60,552 bases of DNA, taken from Paenibacillus cisolokensis. Lineage in GTDB: Bacteria; Bacillota; Bacilli; Paenibacillales; Paenibacillaceae. The notes under the pieces were generated by a model that worked only from the letters and a program-made list of their open reading frames with translations, was not told where the DNA came from and did not search any database. The number at the start of each line of letters is the position of its first letter. Positions within the stretch are counted from its first letter, which is position 1. Below, one piece after another: positions 8,361-17,885 of this stretch. Both the position numbers and the translations under genes were made by a program. The stretch lies in assembly GCF_018403665.1 (NCBI RefSeq), contig NZ_BOVJ01000168.1:1-60552 (forward strand), written 5' to 3'.

Positions 8361-8942
8361 ATGAGTCTAGTCCCTTACGTCGTGGAGCAGACGAGCCGCG
8401 GAGAGCGGAGCTACGATATCTATTCGCGTCTGCTGCGCGACCGGATCGTGCTGGTCGGCGACGCAATCGACGACCAAATGTCGAATGCGGTTGTGGCGCA
8501 GCTTCTGTTTCTGGCGGCAGACGATCCGGAGAAGGATATCCAGATGTTTATCAATAGCCCCGGAGGCTCCATAACGGCCGGCATGGCGATTTACGATACG
8601 ATGCAGTATATCAAGCCCGACGTATCGACGATTTGTATCGGCATGGCGGCGAGTTTCGGCGCGCTGCTGCTTGCCGGAGGAACGAAGGGCAAACGGTATG
8701 CGCTGCCCAACAGCGAAATGATGATCCACCAGCCGCTTGGCGGAGCCAAAGGCCAGGCGGTCGACATCAAAATCCATGCGGAATGGATTCTCCGCACGAG
8801 AGAAAAAGTCAACCGGATTATGGCGAAGCATACGGGTCAGCCGATCGAGCGGATCGAACGCGATTCGGACCGCGATTATTACATGAGCGCCGATGAAGCG
8901 GCAGCCTACGGTTTGGTCGACCGTATCATTTCCGCCTTGTAG
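8361..8942 (+). CDS. clpP: ATP-dependent Clp protease proteolytic subunit, ClpP-type paralogue
   Basis: 193 residues, full length for ClpP. The catalytic triad is intact: Ser98 in GMAASFGA, His123 in MIHQPLGG, Asp172 in [19 protein letters not shown] and GLVDRII match the family. [10 protein letters not shown] replaces the usual SMGAFLLAAG, which together with its position behind a sigma gene suggests a secondary ClpP, not the main housekeeping copy. It forms a tetradecameric peptidase in complex with Clp ATPases. AAAGGAGGG precedes the ATG and it is probably cotranscribed with the sigma gene. Confidence 0.92.
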   Translation: MSLVPYVVEQTSRGERSYDIYSRLLRDRIVLVGDAIDDQMSNAVVAQLLFLAADDPEKDIQMFINSPGGSITAGMAIYDTMQYIKPDVSTICIGMAASFGALLLAGGTKGKRYALPNSEMMIHQPLGGAKGQAVDIKIHAEWILRTREKVNRIMAKHTGQPIERIERDSDRDYYMSADEAAAYGLVDRIISAL

Positions 8943-9116
8943 TTGGCAATAGTGCGAAGCGAATCCTCTTCCTGGCTCATGCCAGTTTCCATGCAGCGGC
9001 CCGCCGGACGTATTGATCCGTCGGGCCGCCGGTCGTTATAATGGAGTAATGGCCGCAACGGCCAAATGGCGGTCGAATCTGTTATTGATGATGGAAACAA
9101 AGGAAGTGGAGATGCG

Positions 9117-10514
9117 ATGAAAGGAGCCACAGACAGGCGCAAGGTAACGTTCGCGTTATTCATCGCCACGTTTCTGGCCGCAATCGAAGGGACGATCGTC
9201 AGTACGGCCATGCCGAAAATAACGGGCGAACTGCACGGGCTGGAACAGTATAGCTGGGTCATATCCGTCTATTTGCTCGCGACGGTGATCGGAACGCCCA
9301 TATACGGCAAGCTGGCCGATCTGTACGGCCGCAAAAGCGTCTTCATGACCGGCGCGCTTATTTTTCTTGCCGGGTCCATGCTTTCCGGCTTGTCCCAAAC
9401 GATGGAGCAGCTTATTCTGTTCCGGGTTGTGCAGGGACTCGGAGCCGGTGCGCTCATTACCGTTCCTTATACGATCATTGCGGATATTTACCCGTTCGAG
9501 CAGCGGGGCAAAGTGCTCGGTTGGACCGCGAGTATTTGGGGAATTGCCGGCATCGCCGGTCCGCCGGTCGGCGGCTTGCTCGTCGATTATGTGTCGTGGC
9601 GGGCGATCTTTTACATGAATTTGCCGTTCGGAATGGTCGCCTTGACGTTGTTCCACTTGTCTTTTCGCGAGTCGTTCGAACGCAGGAAGCGGCACATCGA
9701 TTACCCGGGTATCGTGACGTTCGCCGGCGGCATGTTCTGTTTTCTGTATGCGCTGACGCTGCTCGGCGGCGAAACCGGAACGCCGGTCTCCCGGACCGGA
9801 ACGTTGTTATGGCTGGCGGGCGCCGCCGTCTTGCTGACGGCGTTCTTCATCGCGGAAAGACGTTCCCCGGAGCCGATCGTGCCGCTCGGACTGTTCCGAA
9901 TTCGCACGATCAGCACGGCCAACGCCGACAGCTTTCTGATCTGCGTCATTAATGTGGCGGCGATCTTTTATGTCCCGCTATGGATTCAGGGCGTTTACGG
10001 CGAATCGGCCACCTATTCCGGTCTGGCGATGATTCCGCTGTCCGTCGGATGGCCTCTCGGTTCGATCGTAGCGGGCAATTTGATGGCGAAAATCGGCATG
10101 CGCCGTCTCTCGATAACCGGCGCGTTGTTTCTTATCGCAGGCAGCGCCGGCTTCGCGACGATGACCGCCTCCACGCCGGTCTGGATGCTGATGATTTTCA
10201 CGTTCCTTGCCGGCATGTCGTTCGGTTTGTCGTTAACGTCGTTCACCGTCGCCATCCAGTCTGCCGTCGGCTGGGAGGTGCGGGGCTCTGCGACAGCGAT
10301 GAACAACTTCATCCGTAACCTGGGGCAGACCATCGGCATCGCCGTGTTCGGGATGATGCTGCATACCGGCAGCGCGAACACGCTGGAACCCGCGAAGCTG
10401 GAAGCAAGTCTGCATGGCATATTTCTCGTCATTCTCGCGCTGTCGTTCGTCGCGCTGCTTCTTTCGCTGAATTTGCCGAAGCAGGAAGAGCGGGCGGAGC
10501 CCGCCGCTTCCTGA
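9117..10514 (+). CDS. Drug:H+ antiporter, MFS DHA2 family (14 helices)
   Basis: 465 residues from the ATG at 9117 (AGGAAGTGGAG just upstream). About fourteen hydrophobic segments. DHA2 signatures are visible: ATFLAAIEGTIVSTAMPKI in helix 1, GKLADLYGRKSVF (motif A between helices 2 and 3), and GAGALITVPYTIIADIYP then GIAGIAGPPVGGLLVD (motif C, helix 5). Such proteins export cationic drugs or lipophilic compounds from the cytoplasm at the expense of the proton gradient. It is monocistronic and convergent with the next gene. The substrate is unknown. Confidence 0.88.
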   Translation: MKGATDRRKVTFALFIATFLAAIEGTIVSTAMPKITGELHGLEQYSWVISVYLLATVIGTPIYGKLADLYGRKSVFMTGALIFLAGSMLSGLSQTMEQLILFRVVQGLGAGALITVPYTIIADIYPFEQRGKVLGWTASIWGIAGIAGPPVGGLLVDYVSWRAIFYMNLPFGMVALTLFHLSFRESFERRKRHIDYPGIVTFAGGMFCFLYALTLLGGETGTPVSRTGTLLWLAGAAVLLTAFFIAERRSPEPIVPLGLFRIRTISTANADSFLICVINVAAIFYVPLWIQGVYGESATYSGLAMIPLSVGWPLGSIVAGNLMAKIGMRRLSITGALFLIAGSAGFATMTASTPVWMLMIFTFLAGMSFGLSLTSFTVAIQSAVGWEVRGSATAMNNFIRNLGQTIGIAVFGMMLHTGSANTLEPAKLEASLHGIFLVILALSFVALLLSLNLPKQEERAEPAAS

Positions 10515-10536
10515 CGGGATCTGCCGTTAGCCCGCT

Positions 10537-11306
10537 CTAGGCGTCGCAGCGGCCATAGCTGCGCGCGAACGACCGCATCCGGTTGTAAGCGGTCCGATCG
10601 AGCTTGCGAAGCGGATGAAATTGCGGATGATTCGAATTTACTTCGAGAATCCACAGTTTCCCGTTCTTGTCGAAGGCCCAGTCGATTCCCATCTCGTACA
10701 TGCCCGACCGTTTGGCCGCCAGTACGCGGGACACCTTCTCGGATAGACGGGGTAAATCGCGAATCTTCGACTTGATTGCGGATTCGGGCAGCCTCTTGTG
10801 CTTCAGCAGCTTGCGGATAGTCCATATTTGTCCGCCCTGATAATAGTTGGTGACGATTCGGTCGGCGGTGCCGACTTTGACGAAAAACCGGTGCAAGTCC
10901 ACGGCCCGCCCGGCCGTCGCTGCACCATGGCGCGAATGTCGTACGGCCGGGCTTCGACGGTGTCGAGCGGTATGGCGCGCTGAACGATCCGTTTTTGGCG
11001 TTTCGACTGCAGATGGCGATATAGCTTCATCAGATTGACAAAAGTCCGCTTGCGCACGCTGCGCCGGCGGGTCGACCTCAGCACGTACCCGTCGCCGGTG
11101 CGCGTCATTTTGTGGATTCCGATGCCGAGCGAACCGATGTCCGGCTTGATGTAAAGCGAGCGGTGAGCGGCGGCCATCCGCTTCAGCGACGCTTCCGTCA
11201 GACGGGCCGTTTGCGGAACGAAAGCCCGGGTGCGCTTATCGCTTTTCAAATAACGGCAAACGTTCAGCTTTCCCCATATCGCACGGCTGTTGTAGCGTTT
11301 CCTGAA
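10537..11306 (-). CDS. YheC/YheD-type ATP-grasp protein (spore-coat associated), frameshifted
   Basis: About 256 residues after repair. The ATP-grasp fold of the YheC/YheD family is recognisable: SLYIKPDIGSLGIGIHKM, VEARPYDIRAMVQRRPGGPW, TNYYQGGQIWTI, then GIDWAFDKNGKLWILEVNSN, the metal- and nucleotide-binding end. Family members are linked to the endospore coat in bacilli; the ligation substrate is unknown. The reading frame breaks near 10880, where five T (minus strand) would need to be six to join CTG to FFVKVG. This is probably a sequencing error. The start is uncertain: TTG at 11306 has AGGTGA six bases upstream, TTG at 11315 is also possible. Confidence 0.75.
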
Positions 11307-11472
11307 CAACGGCAATCACCTCTTGACCAACATATGCAGGACGCCTCTCAGGGACTGTACATATAACTATACGGGCCGCACAATTCGAAATGGCGATATA
11401 AGATATAGCGGAAAATATAGCGAAAATTAGCGATAGGATATAGTGAAAGAGGTTCTTTCCGCCGCCGTGCAA

Positions 11473-11518
11473 TTGACATGGCGGCGCCGTCCCTATATAC
11501 TTACAAATATAAAGTTAC
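11473..11518 (+). promoter_or_regulatory. Promoter and candidate operator of catE
   Basis: TTGACA (11473-11478), a 17-base spacer and TATACT (11496-11501) form a near-consensus sigma-A promoter. Straddling the expected transcription start is an AT-rich stretch with TTAC at 11501 and GTTAC at 11514. In Bacillus subtilis catE is repressed by the quinone-sensing MarR/DUF24 proteins (CatR/YodB); whether this stretch is their site is inference. Confidence 0.7.
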
Positions 11519-11551
11519 TAAAAGATAGATTGATAATTGGAGGGGACGGTC

Positions 11552-12427
11552 ATGAATCAAGCAGTCATTCACCCGCAAACGGCACTTGGGCGCGTACGGC
11601 TGAATATTGTCGATCTGGAGAAGTCCATTGCGTTTTACCGCGAAGTTGTCGGGTTGACGCTGCTGAAGCGGTCGGAGGGCGCGGCCGTATTGGGCGTACC
11701 TCCGGGCGTACCGCTTGTGGAGCTTGAGGAAGGGGCTACGGGCAGTCTTCCGAAACGCGCTTATGCCGGACTGTATCATTTTGCCATCCTGCTTCCGGAT
11801 CGCGTCCGCTTGGGCGAAGCATTGAGAAGGCTGATCGAGCACGACATTCCGTTCGGCCAGGCGGATCATCTCGTCAGCGAAGCGTTGTACATTCACGATC
11901 CGGACGGAAACGGCATCGAGATCTATGCCGACCGGCCCCGCGATCAGTGGACCTGGAACGAGCGGGGAGAAGTGGCGATGTCAACCGATCCGCTCGACCT
12001 GGAGGGCTTGCTCAGAGCGTCCGTCGGCCGGAAAGGCCAACAAATGCCCGAGGGAACGACGATGGGCCATGTCCATCTTCATGTAAGCGATCTGGGAGCG
12101 TCCCGATCGTTCTATCACGGCATACTCGGTTTCGGCGTGACGGCCCGCTATGGCCCCCAGGCCTTGTTCGTCTCCGCGGGAGGCTATCATCATCATCTCG
12201 GATTGAATACGTGGGCAGGCGCCGGCGCTCCGCTGCCGCCGGAGAACGCGCCCGGGCTGCGCTTCTTTACGGTCGTTCCGCCCGATGCGCAAGCTTACGG
12301 CGACGTCTTGCGGCGGCTGGAAGAAGCCGGCTGCCGAGTCGAGCGCCACGCGGAAGAGGCGTTTGCGCTGGACCCTTCCGGCATCCGCATCCGCTTCCGG
12401 CTGCCGGAGGCGGAAGCTGTCGTATGA
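11552..12427 (+). CDS. catE: Catechol-2,3-dioxygenase / VOC-family protein (CatE type)
   Basis: 291 residues with two vicinal-oxygen-chelate domains (about 8-130 and 165-285). The first has LYHFAILLP and DPDGNGIEIYADRP; the second has GHVHLHVSDLGASRSFYHGILGF, HHHLGLNTW and DPSGIRIRF, which supply the metal-binding His and Glu positions. Length and the DQWTW motif after the first domain match CatE (YfiE) of Bacillus, which opens catechol rings and defends against quinones. The ATG at 11552 follows TTGGAGGGG. It is preceded by a strong promoter and is monocistronic. Confidence 0.83.
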   Translation: MNQAVIHPQTALGRVRLNIVDLEKSIAFYREVVGLTLLKRSEGAAVLGVPPGVPLVELEEGATGSLPKRAYAGLYHFAILLPDRVRLGEALRRLIEHDIPFGQADHLVSEALYIHDPDGNGIEIYADRPRDQWTWNERGEVAMSTDPLDLEGLLRASVGRKGQQMPEGTTMGHVHLHVSDLGASRSFYHGILGFGVTARYGPQALFVSAGGYHHHLGLNTWAGAGAPLPPENAPGLRFFTVVPPDAQAYGDVLRRLEEAGCRVERHAEEAFALDPSGIRIRFRLPEAEAVV

Positions 12428-12501
12428 GCCGTCCGCGGCGCTTCATATACGGCCGGATCAATAGCGGATACAAGGTTTGACGCTTGCGTTTTCGCCGGAC
12501 G

Positions 12502-12552
12502 AAAAGCAGCAGCGCCGCCGTCGCGTTGGCGAAGGCGGCGCTGCTGCGCTTT
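12502..12552 (-). terminator. Intrinsic terminator of uraA
   Basis: A 12-bp perfect stem AGCAGCGCCGCC/GGCGGCGCTGCT, extended by a further GC/AAA-TTT pairing, is followed on the minus strand by GCTTTTCG. It lies just past the uraA stop. It may also serve catE, which ends at 12427 on the other strand. Confidence 0.75.
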
Positions 12553-12559
12553 GGAATCG

Positions 12560-13867
12560 TTATTCGTTCGTACTTTCGGGCGCCGGTTCCCCGTTGTTGC
12601 CGAGCCTGAGCACTTCGATCAGCTTGAAGAAGAGGCTGAGCGCGATGGCGGCAACGGTGGCGAGCGCCATTCCTTTCAGCTCGAAAGAACCCCATGCAAA
12701 CTTCGTGCCGCTTACGCCGAGAACGAGTACGACGGCCGTCAAGATCATGTTTTGCGGTTTGCCGTAATCGACTTTCGCATCGACGAGCATCCGGAGTCCG
12801 GCTACGGCGATGACGCCGAACAGCATAATCGACACGCCGCCGAGCACCGGCGTCGGCACATTCGCGATGACAGCCGACAGCTTCCCGAAAAACGACAGTA
12901 TAATCGCGAACACCGCCGCTCCGCCGATGACGAATACGGAGAATACGCGGGTCAGCGTCATGACGCCGATGTTTTCGCCGTAGGTGGTGTTCGGCGTCGA
13001 GCCGACGAAGCCGGATAGAAGCGTGGAGACGCCGTTGCCGATCAGCGAGCGGTGAAGGCCGGGATCGCGCGTCAGGTCGCGTCCGACGATCTTTTCCGTC
13101 ACGAACAGATGGCCGATATGCTCGACGATGACGACCAGCGCCGCCGGCAAGACGATCAGGATGACGGACAGGTCGAATTTCGGGAACGTAAAGTCCGGCA
13201 TCACGAAGAAGCTTGCCTTTCTTACGGGGGCAAGATCGACGAGACCCGCCGCCCAGGCGATCGCGTATCCGGCAACGAACCCGATCAGAATCGGAATGAT
13301 CTTCAGAAATCCGCGAAACAGCACGTTGCCCAGTATAATAATGAGCAGAGTGGCGAACGAGACGAGCACCGCTTTCGGGTCGGGGCTCCACGATGCGGCC
13401 GCAGCGCCCTCCGGCGGTATCCATCCGGCCATCCGGGCGGCGACGGGCACAAGCTCCAGGCCGATTACCGCCACGATCGCGCCCATCGCGGCCGGCGGGA
13501 AGACGATGTCGATCCACTTCGTCCCGACCGCCTTCACAAGCAGGCCGACGAGCGTAAAGACGAGGCCGACGACGATGAACGCTCCGAGCACGTAAGGATA
13601 TTTCTCGGGCGTATTGTCGCCGAGGACCAGCGTGACCGGCGAAATGAACGCGAAGCTGGAGCCGAGATAGGCCGGGATCCGCCCTTTGCAAATGAACAGA
13701 TACAGCAGCGTGCCGATGCCGTTCATCAGCAGAATCGTCCCGACGTCGACCTTGAACAGAATCGGGACCAGTACCGTCGAGCCAAACATCGCGAACAGGT
13801 GCTGGAGGCTCAGCGGCAAGCTTTGGAGCAGCGGCGGACGCTCGTCCACCTGAATGACACGATTCAC
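12560..13867 (-). CDS. uraA: Uracil permease (NCS2 family, UraA/PyrP)
   Basis: 435 residues, about 14 membrane segments, full length. NCS2 signatures: QHLFAMFGSTVLVPILF at the N-terminus, GSSFAFISPV in helix 3, VIVEHIGHLFVTEKIVGRDL in helix 8 (the His-Glu region that binds the pyrimidine) and GSTPNTTYGENIGVM in helix 10. The protein imports uracil with H+. No other pyrimidine gene is adjacent. The mapped promoter leaves a leader of only about 40 bases, too short for a PyrR attenuator, so control differs from Bacillus subtilis pyrP. Confidence 0.93.
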   Translation of the reverse strand: MNRVIQVDERPPLLQSLPLSLQHLFAMFGSTVLVPILFKVDVGTILLMNGIGTLLYLFICKGRIPAYLGSSFAFISPVTLVLGDNTPEKYPYVLGAFIVVGLVFTLVGLLVKAVGTKWIDIVFPPAAMGAIVAVIGLELVPVAARMAGWIPPEGAAAASWSPDPKAVLVSFATLLIIILGNVLFRGFLKIIPILIGFVAGYAIAWAAGLVDLAPVRKASFFVMPDFTFPKFDLSVILIVLPAALVVIVEHIGHLFVTEKIVGRDLTRDPGLHRSLIGNGVSTLLSGFVGSTPNTTYGENIGVMTLTRVFSVFVIGGAAVFAIILSFFGKLSAVIANVPTPVLGGVSIMLFGVIAVAGLRMLVDAKVDYGKPQNMILTAVVLVLGVSGTKFAWGSFELKGMALATVAAIALSLFFKLIEVLRLGNNGEPAPESTNE

Positions 13868-13911
13868 ATCATTTCCCCCAATAACGTCTTAATCTTGCTT
13901 AAACCTTTAAC

Positions 13912-13940
13912 ATCTTACCAGAATCGAAGGCTTTTGACAG
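13912..13940 (-). promoter_or_regulatory. Candidate sigma-A promoter of uraA
   Basis: Read on the minus strand: CTGTCA (-35), 17-base spacer, TAAGAT (-10), ending about 45 bases before the ATG at 13867, with an A/T-rich stretch upstream. The rest of the 13868-14170 gap is GC-rich and I see no gene in it. Confidence 0.5.
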
Positions 13941-14170
13941 CCTATTTCTTCAAAAAAACAGCAAACCTCGCGGGAACCGGCTTGGAGGACGATAAGGGCG
14001 ATCAGGGAAGCGAGAGACGACAGGGACTCCGGGGTGATCGGGGCCGGGCGAAAGCGAGGACGGCATAGATGCCGGAGCACAATGGAGACCCGGGGACTAT
14101 CGGGGAAGCCGGGGGCGACGGGGGACGCCGGAGCGCAGCGGCGCGGCCAGGCCGGCATCACCCCGCAAGA

Positions 14171-14512
14171 CTACAGCTTTTGCACCGTAAGCGTCTGCAC
14201 GCGGCGAATTCGGTACGTATGCCTCAGTTGCTCCTCGGTCACAACAGCGAGCTTCACCAGCCCGGCGATTTTCCCGGCATCGTGGGTCGACATCAGACGC
14301 CACAGGGCCGGATCGGGGAAAGCTTCTTGCAACTTGTCGTCCGAATATTCCCGCCGATCCTGCACGTTAATCTTCAGGATATAATCGCCGTAAGCCCGCT
14401 TCGCGATCCCGTCATGTCCGTCAAGCAGCTCGTTCCGCAGCTTGCCAAGCTCTTCGTTTACCTCCGCAGCCAGCTTTTTCAGCTCGAAATACCGTTTGAG
14501 CTTTTCCTCCAT
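14171..14512 (-). CDS. Conserved hypothetical protein
   Basis: 113 residues, charged and mostly helical. The first ~30 residues (LKRYFELKKLAAEVNEELGKLRNELL) look like a short coiled coil. Then follow YGDYILKINVQDRREYSDDKLQEAF and a C-terminal RHTYRIRRVQTLTVQKL. The start follows GGAGGAG. I recognise no named family. The pattern (helical start, then a residue series on degradation of D-x-R-Y) resembles small proteins often found as single genes in paenibacilli. Monocistronic, minus strand. Confidence 0.55.
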   Translation of the reverse strand: MEEKLKRYFELKKLAAEVNEELGKLRNELLDGHDGIAKRAYGDYILKINVQDRREYSDDKLQEAFPDPALWRLMSTHDAGKIAGLVKLAVVTEEQLRHTYRIRRVQTLTVQKL

Positions 14513-15003
14513 GCCGAACTCCTCCTCGCGTCATCTGATATCCGTTCAGTTTATGAGCGTTCGGGAACAAACAGACCTGCTTGTCGTCGTCCCGCCGCAG
14601 CGGACGGCGGAACGCGGCCTTTGGCTTGCGGGTTTAAATCGGCAGCCGGGAGGTCATAAATAGATAGACAACGGGGCATTCGCGCGCCGTCTGCCGCGTT
14701 CAAAAAAATGTCGAAATTTAGACACGAATTATACATAAATATTAAAAGCGATTTTTCAACCGAAAAACAAGAATTTATTGGTATTTTCTTCGAATATTAA
14801 GGCCGTATGAATATAAATATGTTAAAATAAATAGCGACCAATGTACCAAAACCGCAACTTTTGCAGTTTTTGTCCGTTCTATCGGCATTTTTGGCTATCA
14901 ATGCCTGGGAATGGCATGTTACAAATGTGGAGAATTTTTGTACGTTGGTGTATGATGGCAACGAGAGTGGTTGAAGCAAACAAGCGAGGTGGCGAAAACC
15001 GCA
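14513..15003. other. Intergenic region before odhA; AT-rich, no gene seen
   Basis: About 490 bases without a convincing gene. The second half (14700-14960) is much richer in A/T than the window and probably contains the odhA promoter, but no hexamer pair stands out. An imperfect 10-bp hairpin AAAACCGCAA/TTGCAGTTTT (14848-14870) lies in it, too far from any gene end to be assigned. Confidence 0.4.
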
Positions 15004-17870
15004 ATGACGTCAGACGGTACGAACAATCAGAATCCATGGCAGAACTATTACGGACCGAACTACGGTTACGTGCAGGAACAATACGAACGGTATTTGAACG
15101 ATCCCGGTTCGGTCGATGCGACCTTCAGGGAGCTGTTCGATCGCTGGGGAAGCCCTCCGCCGGCGCCCGCTCACGGCGCATCGGCCGATTTTGTCGCGCC
15201 TTCTTCCGGCGCTCCGTCCCACGATCTTCTGCGCAAGGTGGTCGCGGCGGAGAAATTGGTCTGGAATATTCGGACTTACGGCCATCTGGCTGCCGATATC
15301 GATCCGCTGGAACTGCGGGCCAAAGGAGACACCCGGCTTCTGGACCCGAGCACTTATCATTTGACGGAGGCCGATCTTGAGGCGATTCCGGCGTCGCTGA
15401 TCTGGGAGCATGCTCCGAGCGATGTGCGCACGGGAAAAGACGCGATCAAGCGCCTTCTTCAGACGTATACGAAAACGATTGCCTTTGAATTTTCCCATGT
15501 TCATCAGGAGGAAGAGCGGGACTGGCTGAATCGCCAGGCCGAACTCGCGATGTCTTCCGTCACGCTGAGTCCGGAGGAGAAGAAGGCGCTGCTGCGCCGC
15601 CTGACCCAAGTCGAACAGTTCGAAGTGTTTCTGCATCGGACGTTCGTCGGACAAAAGCGCTTTTCCATTGAAGGCGTCGATATGCTCGTCCCGATGATCG
15701 ATGGACTTATTCGCGCGTTCGCCGACAACGGCATCAAGCATGTGCTGATGGGAATGGCTCACCGCGGCCGCCTGAATGTGCTGGCGCATGTGCTCGGCAA
15801 GCCTTACGGCAAAATCTTTTCCGAATTCCATCATTCGCCGAATAAAGATATGATTCCGTCCGAAGGGTCGATGGGGATAAATTACGGCTGGACCGGCGAC
15901 GTTAAATATCATCTGGGAGCGGATTATTCCTACAGCGGCAAAAAATCGAACGTAACCCGCGTGACGCTGGCGAACAACCCGAGCCATCTGGAGTTCGTCA
16001 ACCCGGTCGTCGAAGGGTTTACCCGCGCCGCGCAGGAGGATCGGACGCAGGCCGGATATCCGCGCCAGGATTACGACAAGGCAGCGACGATTCTCGTTCA
16101 CGGGGACGCCGCGTTCCCGGGCGAAGGCATTGTGGCGGAGACGCTCAATTTCAATCAGCTTCCGGGCTACCGCAACGGCGGAACGGTTCATATTATCGCG
16201 AACAACCGGATCGGCTTCACGACGGAAAGCCACGATTCCCGGTCGACTTTGTACGCCAGCGATCTGGCCAAAGGCTTTGAAATTCCGATCGTGCACGTCA
16301 ACGCTGACGATCCGATAGCCTGCATCGCCGCGGTGCGGCTGGCGAGCGAATACCGTCTGCGGTTCAAGAAAGATTTTCTAATCGATCTGGTCGGGTACCG
16401 GCGATTCGGCCATAACGAATCGGACGATCCGGAAGCGACCCAGCCGCTTATTTACCAAGTCGTCCGGAACCATCCGACGATCGCCGCCAAATGGGGCGAG
16501 CAGCTGGTGGCGGAAGGATTGATCAGCAAGGCGGAAATCAAGGAAATGCAAGAAGAGATCGTAGCCGAAATGAAAGAGGCGTACGATCGGGTCAAGCGCC
16601 AGGAAAAGCTGGAGTACGCCCTTCAGAAGAGCGAGCCGCTCAGCACGCAGCGCAACACGGAGACGACGACAGCCGTTCCGCTCAAAAAGCTGAAGGAAAT
16701 CAACGCCGCGATGCTGGAGCGCCCGGAAGGGTTTACGGTGTATCCGAAGCTGCAGCGCATTCTGGAGCGCCGCGCCAACGCCCTCGAGGAGGGCGAGAAA
16801 GTCGACTGGGCGCATGCCGAGGCGCTTGCATTTGCGACTATACTCGCCGACGGCAAGCCGATCCGGCTGACCGGTCAAGATTCGGAACGCGGCACGTTCG
16901 CTCATCGCCATCTGGTGCTGCATGACGTCAAGACGGGCGAGACGTTCTCGCCGCTGCACCGGCTGCCGCAGGCCAAAGCGTCGTTCGCGATTCACAACAG
17001 TCCGTTGTCCGAAGCGTCGGTGCTCGGGTTCGAATACGGCTACAACGTGTTTTCGCCGGAAACGCTTGTGCTGTGGGAAGCGCAATTCGGCGATTTCACG
17101 AACGCCGCGCAAGTCATTATCGACCAGTTCATTAGCGCCGGGCGCGTGAAATGGTCGCAGCGCTCTTCCATCGTGCTGCTGCTGCCGCACGGCTACGAAG
17201 GCCAGGGGCCGGAGCACTCGAGCGCGCGGCTCGAACGCTTCTTGCAGATGGCGGCGGAAGACAACTGGACCGTGGCGAACTTGACGACGGCGGCCCAATA
17301 CTTCCATCTGCTTCGCCGTCAAGCCGCGCTGACCGAAAGCGATCACGCCCGCCCGCTCGTGCTGATGGCGCCGAAGAGCTTGCTCCGCAATCCGCGGGTC
17401 GCGTCGCCGGCCGCCGATTTTGCAAGCGGGACCTTCAAGACCGTACTGGAGCAGCCCGGCTCCGGCGGAAGACCGGATCGAGTCGACCGGCTCATCCTGT
17501 GTACGGGCAAAGTGGCCGTCGATCTCGAAGAAGCGCTGTCTGCGCTTGAGGAAGCCGAACGGGATTGGATCCATGTCGTCCGGGTGGAGCAATTGTACCC
17601 GTTCCCGAAGGATGAGATCGCGGGGATTCTGAAAAATATGCGAATGCCAGCGAAATCGTATGGCTCCAGGAAGAGCCGAAAAATATGGGCGCGTGGTCAT
17701 ACATCGAACCGAGGCTGAGGGAGATCGCGCCGCGGCCGGACATCATCCGCTACATCGGCCGTCCGGAGCGGGCCAGCACCGCAAGCGGATATCAGAACGT
17801 TCACAGTTACGAGCAGCAGCAAATCATCGCAGCGGCCATGAAGCAGCGGGCCCGGGAAACTCAAGCGTAA
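15004..17870 (+). CDS. odhA: 2-oxoglutarate dehydrogenase E1 component, frameshifted near its 3' end
   Basis: About 955 residues after repair. The thiamine-diphosphate enzyme that decarboxylates 2-oxoglutarate in the TCA cycle. Diagnostic stretches: NPWQNYYGPNYGYVQEQYE at the N-terminus, MGMAHRGRLNVLAHVLGKP, NNPSHLEFVNPVVEGFTRA, HGDAAFPGEGIVAETLN, ANNRIGFTT and GYRRFGHNESDDP. At about 17640 the frame breaks in an A run; with six A instead of five the protein continues KKYANASEIVWLQEEPKN to the family C-terminus GYQNVHSYEQQQIIAAAMKQ. The ATG at 15004 is preferred to the upstream TTG at 14971 (GAGGTGG upstream). It is followed 15 bases later by odhB. Confidence 0.93.
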
Positions 17871-17885
17871 GGAGAGGTTGTCACC

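Noticed and set aside
8998..9031. GC-rich inverted repeat after clpP as a terminator
   Set aside because: The arms pair only over 8 bases before a bulge and there is no T run; too weak to list.
10487..10538. AGAGCGGGC/GCCCGCTCT inverted repeat between the convergent exporter and ATP-grasp genes
   Set aside because: Nine matching bases with a 34-base loop and no T run on either side; could be a chance pairing in GC-rich sequence.
10537..11306. True pseudogene status of the frameshifted genes (for example the spore-coat ATP-grasp gene, odhA, odhB)
   Set aside because: Essential or core genes such as odhA and odhB show the same kind of one-base loss as accessory genes, and the second frames remain perfectly conserved, so sequence error is the simpler account.
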